The notes beneath the pieces are model-generated. The model was not told the DNA's origin. It was given only the letters and a program-made list of their open reading frames with translations, and did no database searches. A stretch of 64,000 bases of DNA from Larimichthys crocea (Eukaryota > Chordata > Actinopteri > Sciaenidae): positions 4,979,073-5,043,072 of the forward strand of contig NC_040032.1 of assembly GCF_000972845.2 (NCBI RefSeq), in the 5' to 3' direction. Below are positions 24,199 to 36,700 of the stretch, piece by piece. Within the stretch, counting starts at the first letter, position 1. The number at the start of each line of letters is the position of its first letter. Both the position numbers and the translations under genes were made by a program.

Positions 24199-26059
24199 CC
24201 AAATTGCACAGAGGAGAGTTAGATGTACAATGTTACAGCACACACATCTCCGTGTGCGTTCATCCACCATTACATTTTAATTTAGTTAGTACCCGCCTTG
24301 TTCAGCAACATAACAAAGAAGGGGGGACCAACAAAGTTTTTGAGTACTAAACAGCTACCAATTACTTTTCACACAGAGTAGAAACAATACAATTTCTCCA
24401 AGAGTTGCATGTACAAAAATGGCTGTTCCACACCACACATAGTCAGGAAATAACCTGTGACTATAAACATTTTCCATTATCAGTTTTAAGTGACTTTTGG
24501 ACTGTTACCTCATGGGAAGTCTGAACGATGTTAGAGAGACCTCTAGTTGTAAACTAATGTAGCCTGACACATAGCAAAGTAGTACTATAGCAGGGAGATT
24601 CTCAGACATGAAGAACTTTATTTGCCTTCTACTGTAAGCACTGATGAGCATTTCATCTCCATCTATATCCACAGGTTCTTTAAATAGTCACAACTGATGA
24701 AGAGGAACTATAGCCACTTTAAACAGTGTGTGGGGGAAAAAGAGCAAGGGACAGAGTGACAGTGAGCAGAGCAGAGGAAAAGTTTAGCAGTAAGGTGTCT
24801 ACCTGGCAATAAGTTACAGCTTGTCTGTTAATAAAAGCTGCAGCTTTACAGGACCAAGAAAAATCTTTCTGGCCTTTAAGTGCAGTGTCTTTTAGGAGTC
24901 TGTCAATCTCATGTTGCTTTGGGTTGAGTCTGTTGACCAATCAGAGGCATCAACCAGTGAGAGGGAGAGTAGTGCAGGTCTTCATGGAATGACAGCGGGG
25001 GAAAAAATGTTGCACAACGCATTGTGCAATGGAACAGCGATGAAGATTCACTGTGAAAATGAAGTCATGTCGGTAATAAGCTTTACCACATGGTATTGTG
25101 GTCATGCAGTTAGCATAGCCCTAAGCTACAACTATGAACTGGCACTCCCTATAGACACCACTCTGCCAATATTACAACACAGGTTCCCACACACACGGCT
25201 AGCTGCTTTTCCAGCGGAGACTCTAAGATGTTCATGATTCATGTATTAACTCATTTAAGTAAATGAATAAACCTGAATGTTTTTAATATGTCTAAAATCT
25301 GTTGGCTGACATTTAAGTGAAAGATATTGGTCTGTCTTAATATTTGTTATTTTTATCTTTACTTTTATCTGGTATTGGTCTACTGAGATATTCAACTTTT
25401 ACTTTCATTACAGGGTTCATTGTCTTAACCATAACCTTACAAAGCAGATTCCCAAAAGTAAATAGAACACAAACTGAATAAGACAAGTTTCAATAAGTAT
25501 TTTCATATGGTGTATGACTAGAAATCTACAAATTTATTTTGATAACTAGCCCTCTCTATTACCTATTACCTGCAATGTTTGGCAGTTTATAAAGCTTTGT
25601 TCCCAAAGGTATAGGCTACAACAAACACTGTCAACGTCACTTTTGTCATTTTCACTTGTCACTAAATCCATTGCAAGGGGAAACGACTGACCTCCGCAGC
25701 TAGCATGACCAAACAATGGCCTTGTGATTTTCACAGAGTAATTGTTAACCTCTCATGTCCTCACTGTCTGCCCTTTTTCCGTCCTGTCAGTTTCATATTT
25801 TCTTCAAAAGTAAGCTCAGAGACAGAGAGGAAGTGACAGATAAAGTGAAGATTTCTGCATCACACTGCAAGGTGACTCGGCAACTGTGTGCTCCTATTCT
25901 CTTAACTGCCTCACGGGTAAAACAAAAAGGTACAGCTCAAATGTTATATGACAGAGCAACCAACGGCTTCAGGGTTACATTCAAATCTCTAAGTTTGTTT
26001 CAGAGTGGGTCACAACCAAGCAGCAACCTCTGTGGCTGTGAATAGAAGAAGTGCCACAA
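24199..26059 (-). other. candidate intron 3, middle part
   Basis: Nothing firmly identified. A minus frame at 24,719-24,940 ends at a usable donor (CAG|gtagac at about 24,799-24,804) but has no convincing acceptor or domain. The frames at 25,546-25,734 and 25,755-26,045 also lack splice context. Confidence 0.4.
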
Positions 26060-26300
26060 ATTGCAGTTCCCCAAACAGCCACTTGAGGCTGGTGAACCAA
26101 TCTCTATAGACCCCCATTTAAAATGGCCAACTTAACATATTAACACACTGTTAACATGAAAGGAACACGTTAACAGTGTGGTACAAATATAGTGTTGGTC
26201 TCTAGATCCAAATTTACTGTTCATGAATACTGCTTCAGTTTCACAACAATCCTTCAGAATCCTATGGACATCATGGCTACAACATCCATGTTTTATTCAG
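26060..26300 (+). repeat. dispersed teleost repeat fragment
   Basis: Phrases such as agccacttgaggctggtgaa, tagacccccatttaaaatgg and gttggtctctag match a repeat very common in fish introns, whose class I do not know. An internal hairpin, cactgttaac at 26,146-26,155 with gttaacagtg at 26,169-26,178, lies inside it. The copy is diverged and partial. Recognition is from memory. Confidence 0.5.
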
Positions 26301-26334
26301 TCTATGGCCAAAACTTGCAAAGACCTCTAATCTG

Positions 26335-26640
26335 CATACAACACTTTCATATGATTTAATGATTTTGGAGAACCTTGCCTCTCTTAAATCAAAACTTAAG
26401 ACACACTTTTTTAGATTAGCATTTTATTACTAGTTACACATGTTCGTTCATGTTGCTTCTTGTGTCAGTGAGTACCACTCTGTCTGCTGCGTCTTATGCA
26501 TTTCTGGAAGGTTTTTTTTATTTTTTATTTTAAACACTACAGCACTTTTATTCTTTAACTGTATTTTAATTGTATTTTACTTTAAATGTATTTATTTATC
26601 TATGTATGTATATAAACAAACTTGATTTGATTTTGCACAA
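26335..26640 (+). mobile_element. LINE (L2/Rex-like) 3' end remnant
   Basis: About 26,358-26,425 reads like the decayed C-terminal codons of a LINE reverse transcriptase ('FKSKLKTHLFR-AF' pattern: tcaaaacttaagacacac, then tttttagattagcatttt). A T-rich 3' tail follows, ending in aaacttgatttgatttt near 26,620-26,635, the short-repeat tail typical of L2-clade elements. Confidence 0.5.
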
Positions 26641-27418
26641 GTGCTACTGACTGAACCAAAATAAAAAATGGTTTATCTGAAACTGATTATTGTGTCACTG
26701 TTTGTTTCAGCTTTTAAATTTAGATTTTGCATTTAAAGAAATGTGTAGCTCTCTAACACAATCCTTTACGTATTTAATATCCAATCACAGCATTTTAAAC
26801 CCAGGTTTACACGGATTTTCACCTGGATTTTAACATCACAGCAGCCATTTTGATATGAAATAGGAGGGTAAACACAGGTGCTCCCAATTATACTAATTAC
26901 AAGGTTTCCCTCCGTTCAGGTCAAACAGAGCCAGGGTGCTGCTGTGGTGCATGTTGGTTCACTGGAAAGTCTCTGCTGCACTAAATGGAACTGAACCTTG
27001 ATTAGTATCATTGGAAACACCTGTGTTGACCCTGGTTCATGTAAAAATGGCTTCTGTGAAAAAAGATCTATTCTCTAACACTACAAAAAGATGAATTAAC
27101 TTGCAACTTTAAAAGGACAATATCTTCAACAAGCTAGGTTTTTATTTTCATTCTTGAATATTCGAAAAGGTAGAGGTTGAAATATAATATAATAATAAAC
27201 AATTTACATTTATGAGCATATTGTGCAGTCATGTTACAAATACATTTTAGCTTACATTTTCCAAAATTCCCCCCCAAAAAATTTGTTGACATCGTAGTTT
27301 TACCAAGTTTTGTAATTTCAGTAATATAAAAAATTCAGCAAGTTAAAATTACTGTTACGTTTACAAGGTGGGAAAGCCGACTTACTTCATGGCAGATGTA
27401 GAGTAATTAACAACTTAC
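26641..27418 (-). other. candidate intron 3, right part
   Basis: No exon or clear repeat boundary. The block at 26,790-27,060 has repeat-like phrases but I could not assign it to a family. It ends at the donor of candidate exon 3. Confidence 0.35.
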
Positions 27419-27449
27419 CCGCTATCCAGTCTAAGAAAAACGATTTTTC
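27419..27449 (-). CDS. candidate coding exon 3 of the unknown secreted protein
   Basis: A 31-base minus-strand exon with acceptor tttaatcgttcccag and an ideal donor, CGG|gtaagt. It starts in phase 0 and encodes EKSFFLDWIA (residues 51-60), leaving one G that makes Asp61 with exon 4. An alternative acceptor 19 bases further in (cgtttttcttag) would put a stop in frame, so the outer acceptor is preferred. A second donor lies 36 bases downstream, but the frame stops just before it. This is the weakest internal exon on acceptor quality. The aromatic and acidic peptide looks protein-like. Confidence 0.4.
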
Positions 27450-27879
27450 CTGGGAACGATTAAATCCAACTCAAATATCTTCTAACCAGAATAAAAATGT
27501 CTGAAATAAGAACTTAAGCTAGTTAAATACTTAATAAGTTCTGGACACATACGTTGCCCAACAAACGACGTATTTCAAAGCATTAACAGACTACACGGCC
27601 AGTGGCGTTTAGGAGCACTGACTCACAGGTCCAGGGTCAAAACAAACCAAATGTATCCTTCCACCTTCTTTCGATTCGATCAGCCAATCACAATACTACC
27701 TCTCCACCTGATCACTGCGTTTGATTGACAGCTAAAACCATCCAGTAATAACTGCAGCTTTGAAAACACCTCCTGATTGTAGCCAATTGTAGATTATCTT
27801 GTTCTAGCTGGTCTGTATTTATTGACAGATATTTAAAATACATTTAGAGCATTATAGACATTTTAATTAGTCAGCAAAA

Positions 27880-28050
27880 ACATTAACACTTTGTGAGTGG
27901 TCTGGCGCCTTCCTTTGGACATATGTATTTACTTGTATTTGTTTGTTATGTATCTGTTATGTATTGTTTTATGGCTTTGTTGTGTAAAGCACTTTGGATA
28001 TTGTAAAGGGTTATACAAATAAACTTGATTTCATTTGATTTGATATGTGG
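27880..28050 (+). mobile_element. L2-type LINE or SINE 3' tail
   Basis: The stretch gttgtgtaaagcactttgga, then aagggttatacaaataaactt and a run of tgatttcatttgatttgata is the hallmark 3' tail of fish L2-clade LINEs and the SINEs that share their ends ('gtaaagcactttg...ctatacaaataaa'). Only the tail is left. Confidence 0.65.
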
Positions 28051-28461
28051 TACAGCATTCACTTAAATCAAACATGCATACAAAGGGTGAGGGGACAGGT
28101 CCTGTGAATTTTAGCCTGATCATCCATATTATGACTCATGTACTGTATTTGAAAAATTACAAATTAACAGCGATCCTATGGACTTGCAGCAGTTCTTTAT
28201 GGTTTGGAATTTTAAAATGAGCATACCAATAGGTTCAAATGCACGACTTCTCCTATGCCACAAAAACAGCACAGATACTGTAGGAGAGGTCAAGACAGAA
28301 GTGCACTATTTCACAGGTGTTAAACTGTGCTAAACCTGGCAACAAATGTGTTTTGTCACAGTTTTTATTCACTTAATGCAATCCTGATATGATTTGTGGT
28401 TTATATGATTGATTTATCTAACCATAAGCACTTTTTTAGCCTGCATGTGTTGGAAGCTGAA

Positions 28462-28463
<2 letters not shown>

Positions 28464-28523
<60 letters not shown>
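28464..28523. repeat. (GT)30 microsatellite, CA repeat on the gene's sense strand
   Basis: A perfect dinucleotide run of about 60 bases. It begins about 20 bases downstream of the exon 2 donor on the minus strand, inside candidate intron 2. Open frames that cross it (poly-VC or poly-TH) are artefacts. Confidence 0.95.
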
Positions 28524-28526
<3 letters not shown>

Positions 28527-28543
28527 TTGCACAGGATATTTAC

Positions 28544-28693
28544 CATGGAGTGTTGTTCCTGCGAGGAGGTATATGACATGCTGGCTGTATCCATGCTGCC
28601 TCGACTGCCGCTCTTGTGTCCTTCAGCCAGCCAGCACCCTGAGGTTCCCAGCAGAGCGGCCAAAGCCACAGCCCAAACACCCAGGCTGCCCAT
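28544..28693 (-). CDS. signal-peptide coding exon (exon 2) of an unknown secreted protein
   Basis: On the minus strand a T-rich tract and ttctccactcag acceptor (exon start at 28,703) precede ten 5'UTR bases, then ATG and 50 open codons to a donor, ATG|gtaaat. The protein start is a textbook signal peptide: MGSLGVWAVALAALLGTSGC with a hydrophobic core at residues 6-16 and probable cleavage near 19-25. A hydrophilic, Ser/Gln-rich segment follows (HKSGSRGSMDTASMSYTSSQ, then EQHSM). The exon ends in phase 0, which fits candidate exon 3. Only this first ATG gives a signal peptide. Read past the donor, the frame runs into the CA microsatellite, supporting the splice site. I do not recognise the family. 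Secretion or membrane insertion is inferred from the signal peptide. Confidence 0.65.
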
Positions 28694-29702
28694 GACTGTC
28701 TACCTGAGTGGAGAAGTAAAAAATAAATAAATAAAATAAAACATTTTATGCAGCTCCATAGTCTTCATGTTGATCTGGGTTAAAGGGTAATGGAACAGTT
28801 TACTGGTCTATATTGTATCTAGCACTATAAAACTGAGATTTAATCTCCTTCATATGTTGTTGTCAATATGATTAAATGAACTATGTCAAAGTTGTGTTGT
28901 TGTGTTTTAGTATGTAATTTTAACTCTAAATCTTCACACCTTATTTGTGATTTTAATCTCCTGTGATTACATTTGAATAGCAATGCATTTTAATGACTTG
29001 AAAAAAAAAATCTTGTGATGTATTCAGTCTCCACAGAGAACATAAACAGATAAGCTCAATTCACATTGAACTCATAAACTCATTAGGACTATATGTTATT
29101 GTAACCACTGTAATGCACAGGATTTGTTGCAAAAAAGCTCAGTGGGACCATGAGACAGAGGAGAGCAAATCATTCAAATGCTATACACTCACATAAACTC
29201 ATCATGCTCACACAAGCATGTGAATACGCATAATATGGTTGTGTAAACATCAAAGCCCACACTGATGGGACTAATTATCTGTATTACGGAAGGACACAGA
29301 AAATCTTTTGATGTCAACAAAGAGACGACTCTCTGAAGTCGCAAATGATGGAGTATGACACGGGGGCTTAAAATACGAAGTCAGTGCATCAGTTTCACTG
29401 CTGTGACACGACCACATATACACAAACCTTCAGGAAAAAATTACACAAAATATCCCAAATGTGTGTGTAATACTGGACAATAAAAAGCTTGTGAAGTAGT
29501 AACCCCTAGAAAAAATGCCATCAAATAATGGCTAGTTCCTTTGGTAAATTATATAAATAAAAATGATTAGGAGGATTTTTTTTTATTTAAACATTAAAAT
29601 GTGTTTTAATTAGTGCTGATTTGAAATACCCAAGCTAGAGTGGAGGAATCAGACAGTTATTAAATTCAGCTGGATTAAGAACATTAAAATATGTTTTATT
29701 CA

Positions 29703-29766
29703 ATATATTCAAAAGTTCACTCCATATATTCAAGGTTTACTGCATATATTCAAAGGTTCACTCAAT
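29703..29766. repeat. short tandem array, three units of about 21 bp
   Basis: Units starting atatattcaaaagttcactc, atatattcaaggtttactgc and atatattcaaaggttcactc (29,703-29,723, 29,724-29,743, 29,744-29,766) are imperfect copies of each other. Confidence 0.7.
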
Positions 29767-29809
29767 CCACATCTTTGCCTATTTTTAGATTAACTGGGAG
29801 GCAACAGAG

Positions 29810-29910
29810 GCAGGACTGCCTAGATGGCGACCAGAGCCGTTAGATTAGAACTGAAGAAGCCTCTTGGATGAAACTTAAAATGTCTTCAAGAAACTAAGCT
29901 AGTTACAGTA
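29810..29910 (+). repeat. dispersed teleost repeat fragment
   Basis: The phrase gaactgaagaagcctcttgg followed by atgaaacttaaaatgtcttc is a diverged copy of a sequence that recurs in fish genomes ('GAACTGAAGAAGCCTCTTGGATGAGAGGTGAAACGTCTTC'). Its transposon class is not known to me. Confidence 0.5.
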
Positions 29911-30089
29911 ACCTTCAATGGCCCTCCAGAAAGGAGGAACATTTATTCTTTTCCTTCACTGACTTCTTCTCTGGTCATATCAGATGATGTGGGTGTTTAT
30001 AGTTGTACAGACAAGGCAGTTTGTTATTTGTGTTCTTGTACTTTCAGGTAATGTGTTTATTGTTTTTACTGTGGTTTTATACTTTATTA

Positions 30090-30175
30090 TGTGACTTAAT
30101 TGTGTATTTTACTGCATAACCAGTCTGAAAACAAATTTCCCTTAGAGGGCCATAAAGTTTGCAATTGAAGTGAAA
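30090..30175 (+). repeat. LINE/SINE-type tail
   Basis: The stretch tactgcataaccagtctgaa, then acaaatttcccttagagggc and cataaagttt matches the 'aatttccccttgtgggacaataaagt' tail of fish non-LTR elements. It is short and diverged. Confidence 0.45.
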
Positions 30176-30564
30176 CAAGAGGACAAAAACACATGATGCA
30201 TATCAAACAGTGTAGGTGTTTATGGTGTTAAAAGGCTGCAGCAGCTCTTTACTATATTGAATTTTACAAGGGTCCTGTGATTCACACCTGTACTGCCCTG
30301 ATCTTGCTGGATGAAATTTTATTCTCTGCCTTACATATCGATTTTTGAAACTTTTTTTTTTAATCAAAATCTAGTTTACATTAGTTTTCACCATATTTCA
30401 GCTGCAATAAATGTATCAATGAAAAACATTTGACTCTTGACTAATTAAATAATTTCTATACTGCAGAAACAGTCAAAAACAAGCATTTTCATACTAACCA
30501 CCAGTAATATCCAGATCCTTGTCTTAACTAAACGTAGGAATACGATGCAACAACACACAAATTA

Positions 30565-30720
30565 AAGGGACAGTGTGTGGGATTTTAGTAGCATCTAACA
30601 GTGTAATACTGTAGCTGATTGCTACCACTTTGCTTTACACTCTTCTTTTTAATGTGAAGGAGAAACTACGGCTCTATGCTCTAAAAGACCCCTAAATCTC
30701 ATACACTGGTCTCATACACT
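30565..30720 (+). repeat. dispersed teleost repeat fragment
   Basis: It begins taaagggacagtgtgtggga followed by ttttagtagcatctaacagtg, a diverged form of a very common fish repeat ('aaagggacagtgtgtaggatttagtgacatctagtgg'). The class is uncertain, possibly a non-autonomous DNA transposon. Confidence 0.5.
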
Positions 30721-33700
30721 ACAGTACAGCAGCATTCATTGATTTTCTTGGCCATGTGTAGACAGCAGTACAAACTTACATAACATACTATCATATCATA
30801 AAAAGGCAGACATGTTAGCAAACATTCCTATGCAGTTTTACACAACAGGAAAAATAGAGCAACATTTGGAGTCTCCATTAACTAATGAGAAAACAAGTGC
30901 CTTTATACTAGGTGCTTAGGAAGGATTTTAAATGCATGGGGCTGTACACCCCCCTCTGCCCAAGATCCAACTTATCATGTTTTAACAATTTAAGTTTTAT
31001 TGTGAAGAGGAACCGAGAGGAACTGTAGAGTCAAGTGATACAGTACTTCTTGGTTCTATGAGTGACCCCTTTCACGATGCATTGTTGTCATTTGATTCTT
31101 AATATGAAAATATTCATTAGCACAGCTTTAAGTATCAAAAGTAACAGTATGAATTGCCCTTATCGGTTTTAGAGTGTGATACTATATCTTTTTTACTGTA
31201 TAACAATGCATCATTTTATGTGTGACAATAATGTCAACTCAAACGGTCCAATTAATTTCAGGTATTCACATCGTCTCACAATCTCTTTTAGCAACTGGAG
31301 CTTGCAAAGGTGTCCAATCATGACATGTTGTTGAAAGCTTGGATAAAAAAAAACTTTGAGATGATTTCTTTTTTACACATACTGTTTCCTTTTGGACAAA
31401 AATGAACTTCTCTGCCTAGATGCTCATTGTAGATTTTTTTAAAACCATCTGCAAAGTAACTAGTTAGAGGTGTCCAATATATGTAGTGATATATAAAGTA
31501 GAGTATTTTCATCTGACATAAAGTACAATAAAACCAAAATACTCAAGTATCCCAGAGACTTACCTAATTATATTATTTGAGTAAAGGCACCGAATCACAT
31601 TAGGCCTGTCAGTGTAAACATCACTTGACAAGGAACCACCAGCATCATTCAGCTAGCTAGCCTGAGGCTAATGGGCCCTCACAGATGAGAGCTTACCCTT
31701 GTGAAATTAAACACCAAATGAGATCTGCCAGTCACTGTCCTGATGTGTTGCCTGGCCCCCTGGCATTGGCCCACACACAGCTTTACACATTTATACAGTA
31801 CACATGAACACACCACAGCCCTGGTGGTGTGGAATGAATGGTCCATTTTGAAATTCATCAGGAGAGAGAAAGTCTATGAGGGAGCTATTGTTTGACCAGC
31901 ATATTAAAAAGCTTAAAGAGACAGAATCTTTCAAAAACAGTGCACCCTTCGCTCAGATCAGACTTGTTCAATGAGGGACTTATTATAAACACACTCAATG
32001 CCCTGGAAGTGAAATGCCATCTGCCCACATCCCAGCTACCTTCACTCAATATCTCTCTTTTTTTTTTCTTTCTCCAGAAGTTCCAATTGTCATGACACAG
32101 AAGTATTGTTAGGGAACTGAAGCACCCTGTAGGCCTGTCTCCTTTTTCATTTGTTACATTCTGGAAGGAAATTTCATACTTATTTTATTCATATAGATTG
32201 CAGAGAAATTGGTTTTAAGGTGCTTTAAATTATAAAATGAACCAGTTTCAGTTGACTCACAAGCCTTGTAATAATAGATATACAGTCTAATGAAAAAAAG
32301 GTGAGAATATAAGACACAAATTAATGATATAAAGATATATACTCATCCTGTACAGTTCAGTAATGTATTTTTGCACAGCACAAGGGATCTTGTTAAGCCA
32401 CCTTACACTGGCATGTTCGGGAGGAATCATTTAACTTTCAGCATCAACTATGGATAACTACTTCAATGTCCATATGACAGGGCATGTGAGTACTGTATAA
32501 AAATAAGAATAATAAATATAAAAAAATAAAACAAATAAAAAAAACTACTACTACTGAACTAATGAGCCAAATTGTGAATTATATTGGTTGTTTGTGATGC
32601 TGAAGCTTTCTTTCTATTGCTACTATAAAACTGAAGGAAATATTCAGCTAAATGCCTAAAATGTGCAGTGCTCAGCTACAGTAAAGCACCATCTGCTAGC
32701 CGTCACATTTCAAAATAAGGCAATTCGGAGGCATGCAACATCACATATGCCTTTGAGACTCATCAGTTTCATTCAGCCTAAAGCTGTTTTTTTCTATGTC
32801 TAGGTAAAATTTTAATTTTCACCCATTTCTTAATTTTTAATGGCTGCAAAGATTTCATAGTGAATGCACAAATGGACACAAAAGAAAACACACGTGAGAG
32901 AAGATCTGGTCTTTTGAAGCCCATATAGGATTGTTGAAGCTATCACATGAACAGCATAAGAACATTTGAAGAGTTAACGTTTAAAATAAGGTTTATCATG
33001 ATTATCATGCGTATCCTTTCAGTATTCCTAAATGCATAGTGATATATTGTTGGCTTTTTAAATCCTGTTTTAATTGGCTAAATCACGCTTTACATTAGAT
33101 CTGGTGTCTCTTAAAAATAGAGATACAGCACTCATGCAAATGTTCCTAACAGCTCAAAGTCACCTTGTATTATAAGGTTGACCAAATAATATATATAAAA
33201 AAATAAACGCCTGAGTTTATTTTGAACAGCTTCATGTGCCCACATTTGTCACAGTCATATGACCTACAAAACTTCTGCACTAAGCAGTTTTCTCAATATG
33301 AAAAATGTCTTAAAAATTGCTTTTAATGAGGTTCTGATTATCAACACATAAGTTGGTGAACTTGAATTCACGGTTCCTTTCAAGAAACTATGATTACACA
33401 CATGCAAAACAGACATCAAGATACCAATTTGGACTGCATTATAACCAATTATAACCTTGAGTCAGGGAAGATTAGTATTTCTTTCGGTACAAAATGAAAA
33501 TTGCATGATTATGCTAATATTTCAGAGAAACATACTCAAAATCCCTTTTTTCTTTTTCAGTGTGCAAACCACAAAAACAACATGCACACACTAACTGTCA
33601 GACTTTGGCTAATAATGATATGTGTCTGCAATATCATGTATGGATCCTAGAGAGAGTATGTTCTACAGCATTGATGTTGACTAATGTTTCTTGGTCCTTT

Positions 33701-33864
33701 TGTGGCAAGCATTTTGTCATTTACAATTTTCATTGTTTTTCTAGCATGTAGATCACATCATGTATTGATTACACTGATCCTAATCTATGGGCAAGGCTCT
33801 TCCCAGCACAATCATTACAGTACAAGAATGTAGATGGGATTTGGCCTTACAGCAAAGTCACTGC

Positions 33865-34060
33865 CCAGGGGCGTAAGTATACAGTGCAGGCAATGCGATT
33901 GCATTTGGGCCAGTGATCTAGAAGGCCCCATAGAAAGAACAGGCCCATCAAATGGCCCTTGTAAGTGATTCAGATTACATAAAAATATTTGTGTTCAAAG
34001 ACCGTACGGGCACTGGGGTCCCAATTTGGTCACTATCTTTAGATAGCCACCAAATAATTC
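33865..34060 (+). mobile_element. DNA-transposon-like terminus fragment
   Basis: The start caggggcgtaagtatacagt followed by gcaggcaatgcgattgcat resembles a fish transposon end of the 'CAGGGGCGTAACTATAG...GCAATTGCA' kind. No second end or target duplication was found. Confidence 0.35.
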
Positions 34061-36149
34061 CAGCTTAAATTCAACTGAAGTGCTTACTGGTGTTCATAGA
34101 AATTATGACAGTAGCAAATCAGGGAATTGGGTGCAATAGAGCGACAATGTCCCAGTAGGGACAAGGTCAGGGTAAATCGATAAGTCAACAAAACCACAGA
34201 CCACTGTACATTTCCTGTTTCCAAATGACAATCAAGCTATTTTCTTTCTAACCTTAACCAAATTTCCATTATCGTTTGCAGTTACAGTGAACAATAGCAG
34301 TTGTGCTAACCCTGTTTATAAAGACAATGCATTTGAAACATGTTGGTTGCAACCCATGGGACTCTTGAGTTGTGACAGTGTTGTAAAACAAAACAAAACG
34401 TTTCACACCAACGAACTGATATGATCTACCTTACTAAATTAGTCTGACTAAAAGGAGGGCTCTTGTCAAAAGTCTACAACTAAAAACTGGCATGCAAATG
34501 AACTGCATGCAGCCTTACAGCCTTTCTGTCTCCCTCTGTAATGACAGCAGTGGAAGGCCTCTAGCTGAGCTATGAGACAAATTCAAGCGATCAGGCAGAG
34601 CTCTCCTTCCTGCTCTCTGTCCCAGCTCTGCGCTCCAGGTAGGTTTGCTGTCACAGTTACAAATGACACATGCAGTTCCAGTACGACAATCAGTCCCCAC
34701 TCAGCAGGCTTCCTCCCTGCAAGTTGCTGAGTATTTAAAAAGATTACAAAGGAGGGTGGGAGGGACAGAAAAAATAACATCTGTGAATTTTGAACACCAC
34801 ATGCTGTAACTGTAAGGTTTGTAGTTGTAGAGTATTTTGCATATGAAGCAGTGTATTGAGCTATTTTCGCCACCATGCTTCATAAGGATTTAAAATCTTG
34901 AAATCTGTGTGTTCTTAAATTTTAGAGAACATTCCTCAGTTAATGAGACGAGTGCTGAAATTTAAAGGAGTTATGCAGCTTGGTTAACCGGCTACCCTTC
35001 AAAAGTAGAACATCAAGATCTTCTGCTGTCAGTCAATTTTTTAAAAGTAGGTGTCACTTTTTTCCCAAATGGTGCATGCTCCATTTTGGAACAACCCTCT
35101 CTACATGCTGTTACTCTGAATGCTGCCTCTAACTCTACTCCAATTCGAAAATCTCTGCTATCATCCTGCATCTGCTGGCCTACCTGCCTGCACTCAGGTT
35201 TCAAACAGTCCCTTCCTGAGGCAGATGTCTATGTAGCATGAAATAGAGCCACTGAGGGGATCACCTTTGCCCAATATGTTTTCACGTCATTTGGATGCAG
35301 TAGCGACTCATTGTTCTATATTTCATTCTTGTTCCTGTGTGGTTGGGGAAGATAGTGAAGAGACCAGGGTTGTCAATCTGTCTGTCAACCATACATCAGG
35401 ATCACACATCCCAACCCTAGTTATCTTCCAGACACTCCAGGTGAACAGGATACGCATCCTTTCAGTTTTTTTTCCTTTGCTTTTATTTATTTATTCTTTT
35501 ATGACAAGGAATGTGATAAATCTCAGGACGCTCTGGAGTGGTGTTTCCCGAGGAGGATTTATACAGCACAGTAGCCTGGAAAGATAAGGTTATGAACTGT
35601 CATTCACTGTAATGTTAAAGGCTCATGAGCACTGCCCCCTTTGGAAAGGAGAGAGGGGGTTGACAGCACACCAGTCAAAAGATGACAGGCTTTATTAGCC
35701 TAGGGTCCAGACAACTAAAAAGTTAAATACGTTTTAATTTAAGAAAGAACAGGTCAAATTAATGATGGGTGTTGGCAGTTTGAACAAGAAAGGAAATATC
35801 CAGACATTTTTAGCCTTTATCAGTCTGACCAGTTTATTTCATTCTCCAGTCCACTTCCTAAAACTGGCATACAGATTCAGTGGCTCCATCACAAGCCCAC
35901 ATTGTTGACCTTGCAGCTACCACCAATGACAAAACACATGAAACAACTATTAAACATGGTATTCCTTTTATTTATCTAATCTAATTGTATCAAAGGGCGA
36001 TGACAGTGTTTTTTTTGCACATTTCAGCACCTTAAAGCCACACTGATCAATTCTTTCTTATTAACAATGGATCAAATGTATAATAATAAAAATTGTACTG
36101 AGGTACCCACAGTCATTTTTTAGCAATAACCTCATAGCTTGACTTTACT

Positions 36150-36300
36150 GGTAACAAACTTTGACAAAGTAGCTACTAGCTGGTGGACATATTTTATAAA
36201 GGTTGGTGGAAACAAAAACAGAGCTAATAGGAGATTGACTATCTTGTCTCAAACAGGCAAATGTTTGCTGATAGTACAAGGTGTTTTTTTGGTTGGTTTT
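36150..36300 (+). repeat. dispersed teleost repeat fragment
   Basis: The phrases ctactagctggtggacatat, ttggtggaaacaaaaacaga and gctaataggagattgacta match a common fish repeat ('gctagctggtgaacatagtgg...agttggtggagaccaaaacagagctaaaaggagagtgaat') with an internal deletion. Confidence 0.5.
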
Positions 36301-36644
36301 TTTCCAACAGATATTCAACCTGTTTGGTGGCCAAGATTGAATTAATGCAGCATTGCCTATAAATCATGTATAGTTCTTTATATTTTCCATTGTTCCAAGC
36401 AGCCATTCATTACCGATATGAAAATCATTGAGCAAGATTTTAAAAAATTTGTTCAATGTGAATGACTCCCCAAGATAAAGGATGTAGCTGGCAATATTAC
36501 CATTACAATTTAAAAACATTTTTGTTATTCTCAATGAATTTCATTCATATTCATTTTTATTTATTTATTTTAAAATCTCAACCATTTCCTCCAAACATGA
36601 GTAAACAGTGGATTTGTTAGGGACTATTTACAGCCACTAATTTT

Positions 36645-36700
36645 CAAGTCTCAGTTCAAGTTTAATTGTCACATATAATCATACAGCAGGATGATGTGTG
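36645..36700 (+). repeat. possible non-LTR element tail
   Basis: The stretch cagttcaagtttaattgtcac and atataatcatacagcagg is similar to the 'tcaagtttatttgtcacatatac' tails seen in fish repeats. Very short. Confidence 0.3.

Larger units (their letters stand above)
27450..28543 (-). other. candidate intron 2
   Basis: Contains a LINE-type tail at 27,880-28,050 and a long CA repeat (sense strand) at 28,464-28,523 just inside the 5' splice site of exon 2. The segment near 27,660-27,780 holds CCAAT-like motifs, but no promoter is claimed. Confidence 0.4.

Noticed and set aside
24536..24570. Very short minus-strand stretch between an acceptor-like and a donor-like site near 24.5 kb
   Set aside because: About 12 bases, gives a stop in the required phase, and such pairs arise by chance.
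24719..24940. 73-codon minus-strand frame ending near a usable donor
   Set aside because: No convincing acceptor, phase does not fit the candidate chain, and no domain is recognised.
28396..28730. Plus-strand frames through the GT microsatellite
   Set aside because: Poly-VC translations of a dinucleotide repeat. The real coding signal is on the minus strand.
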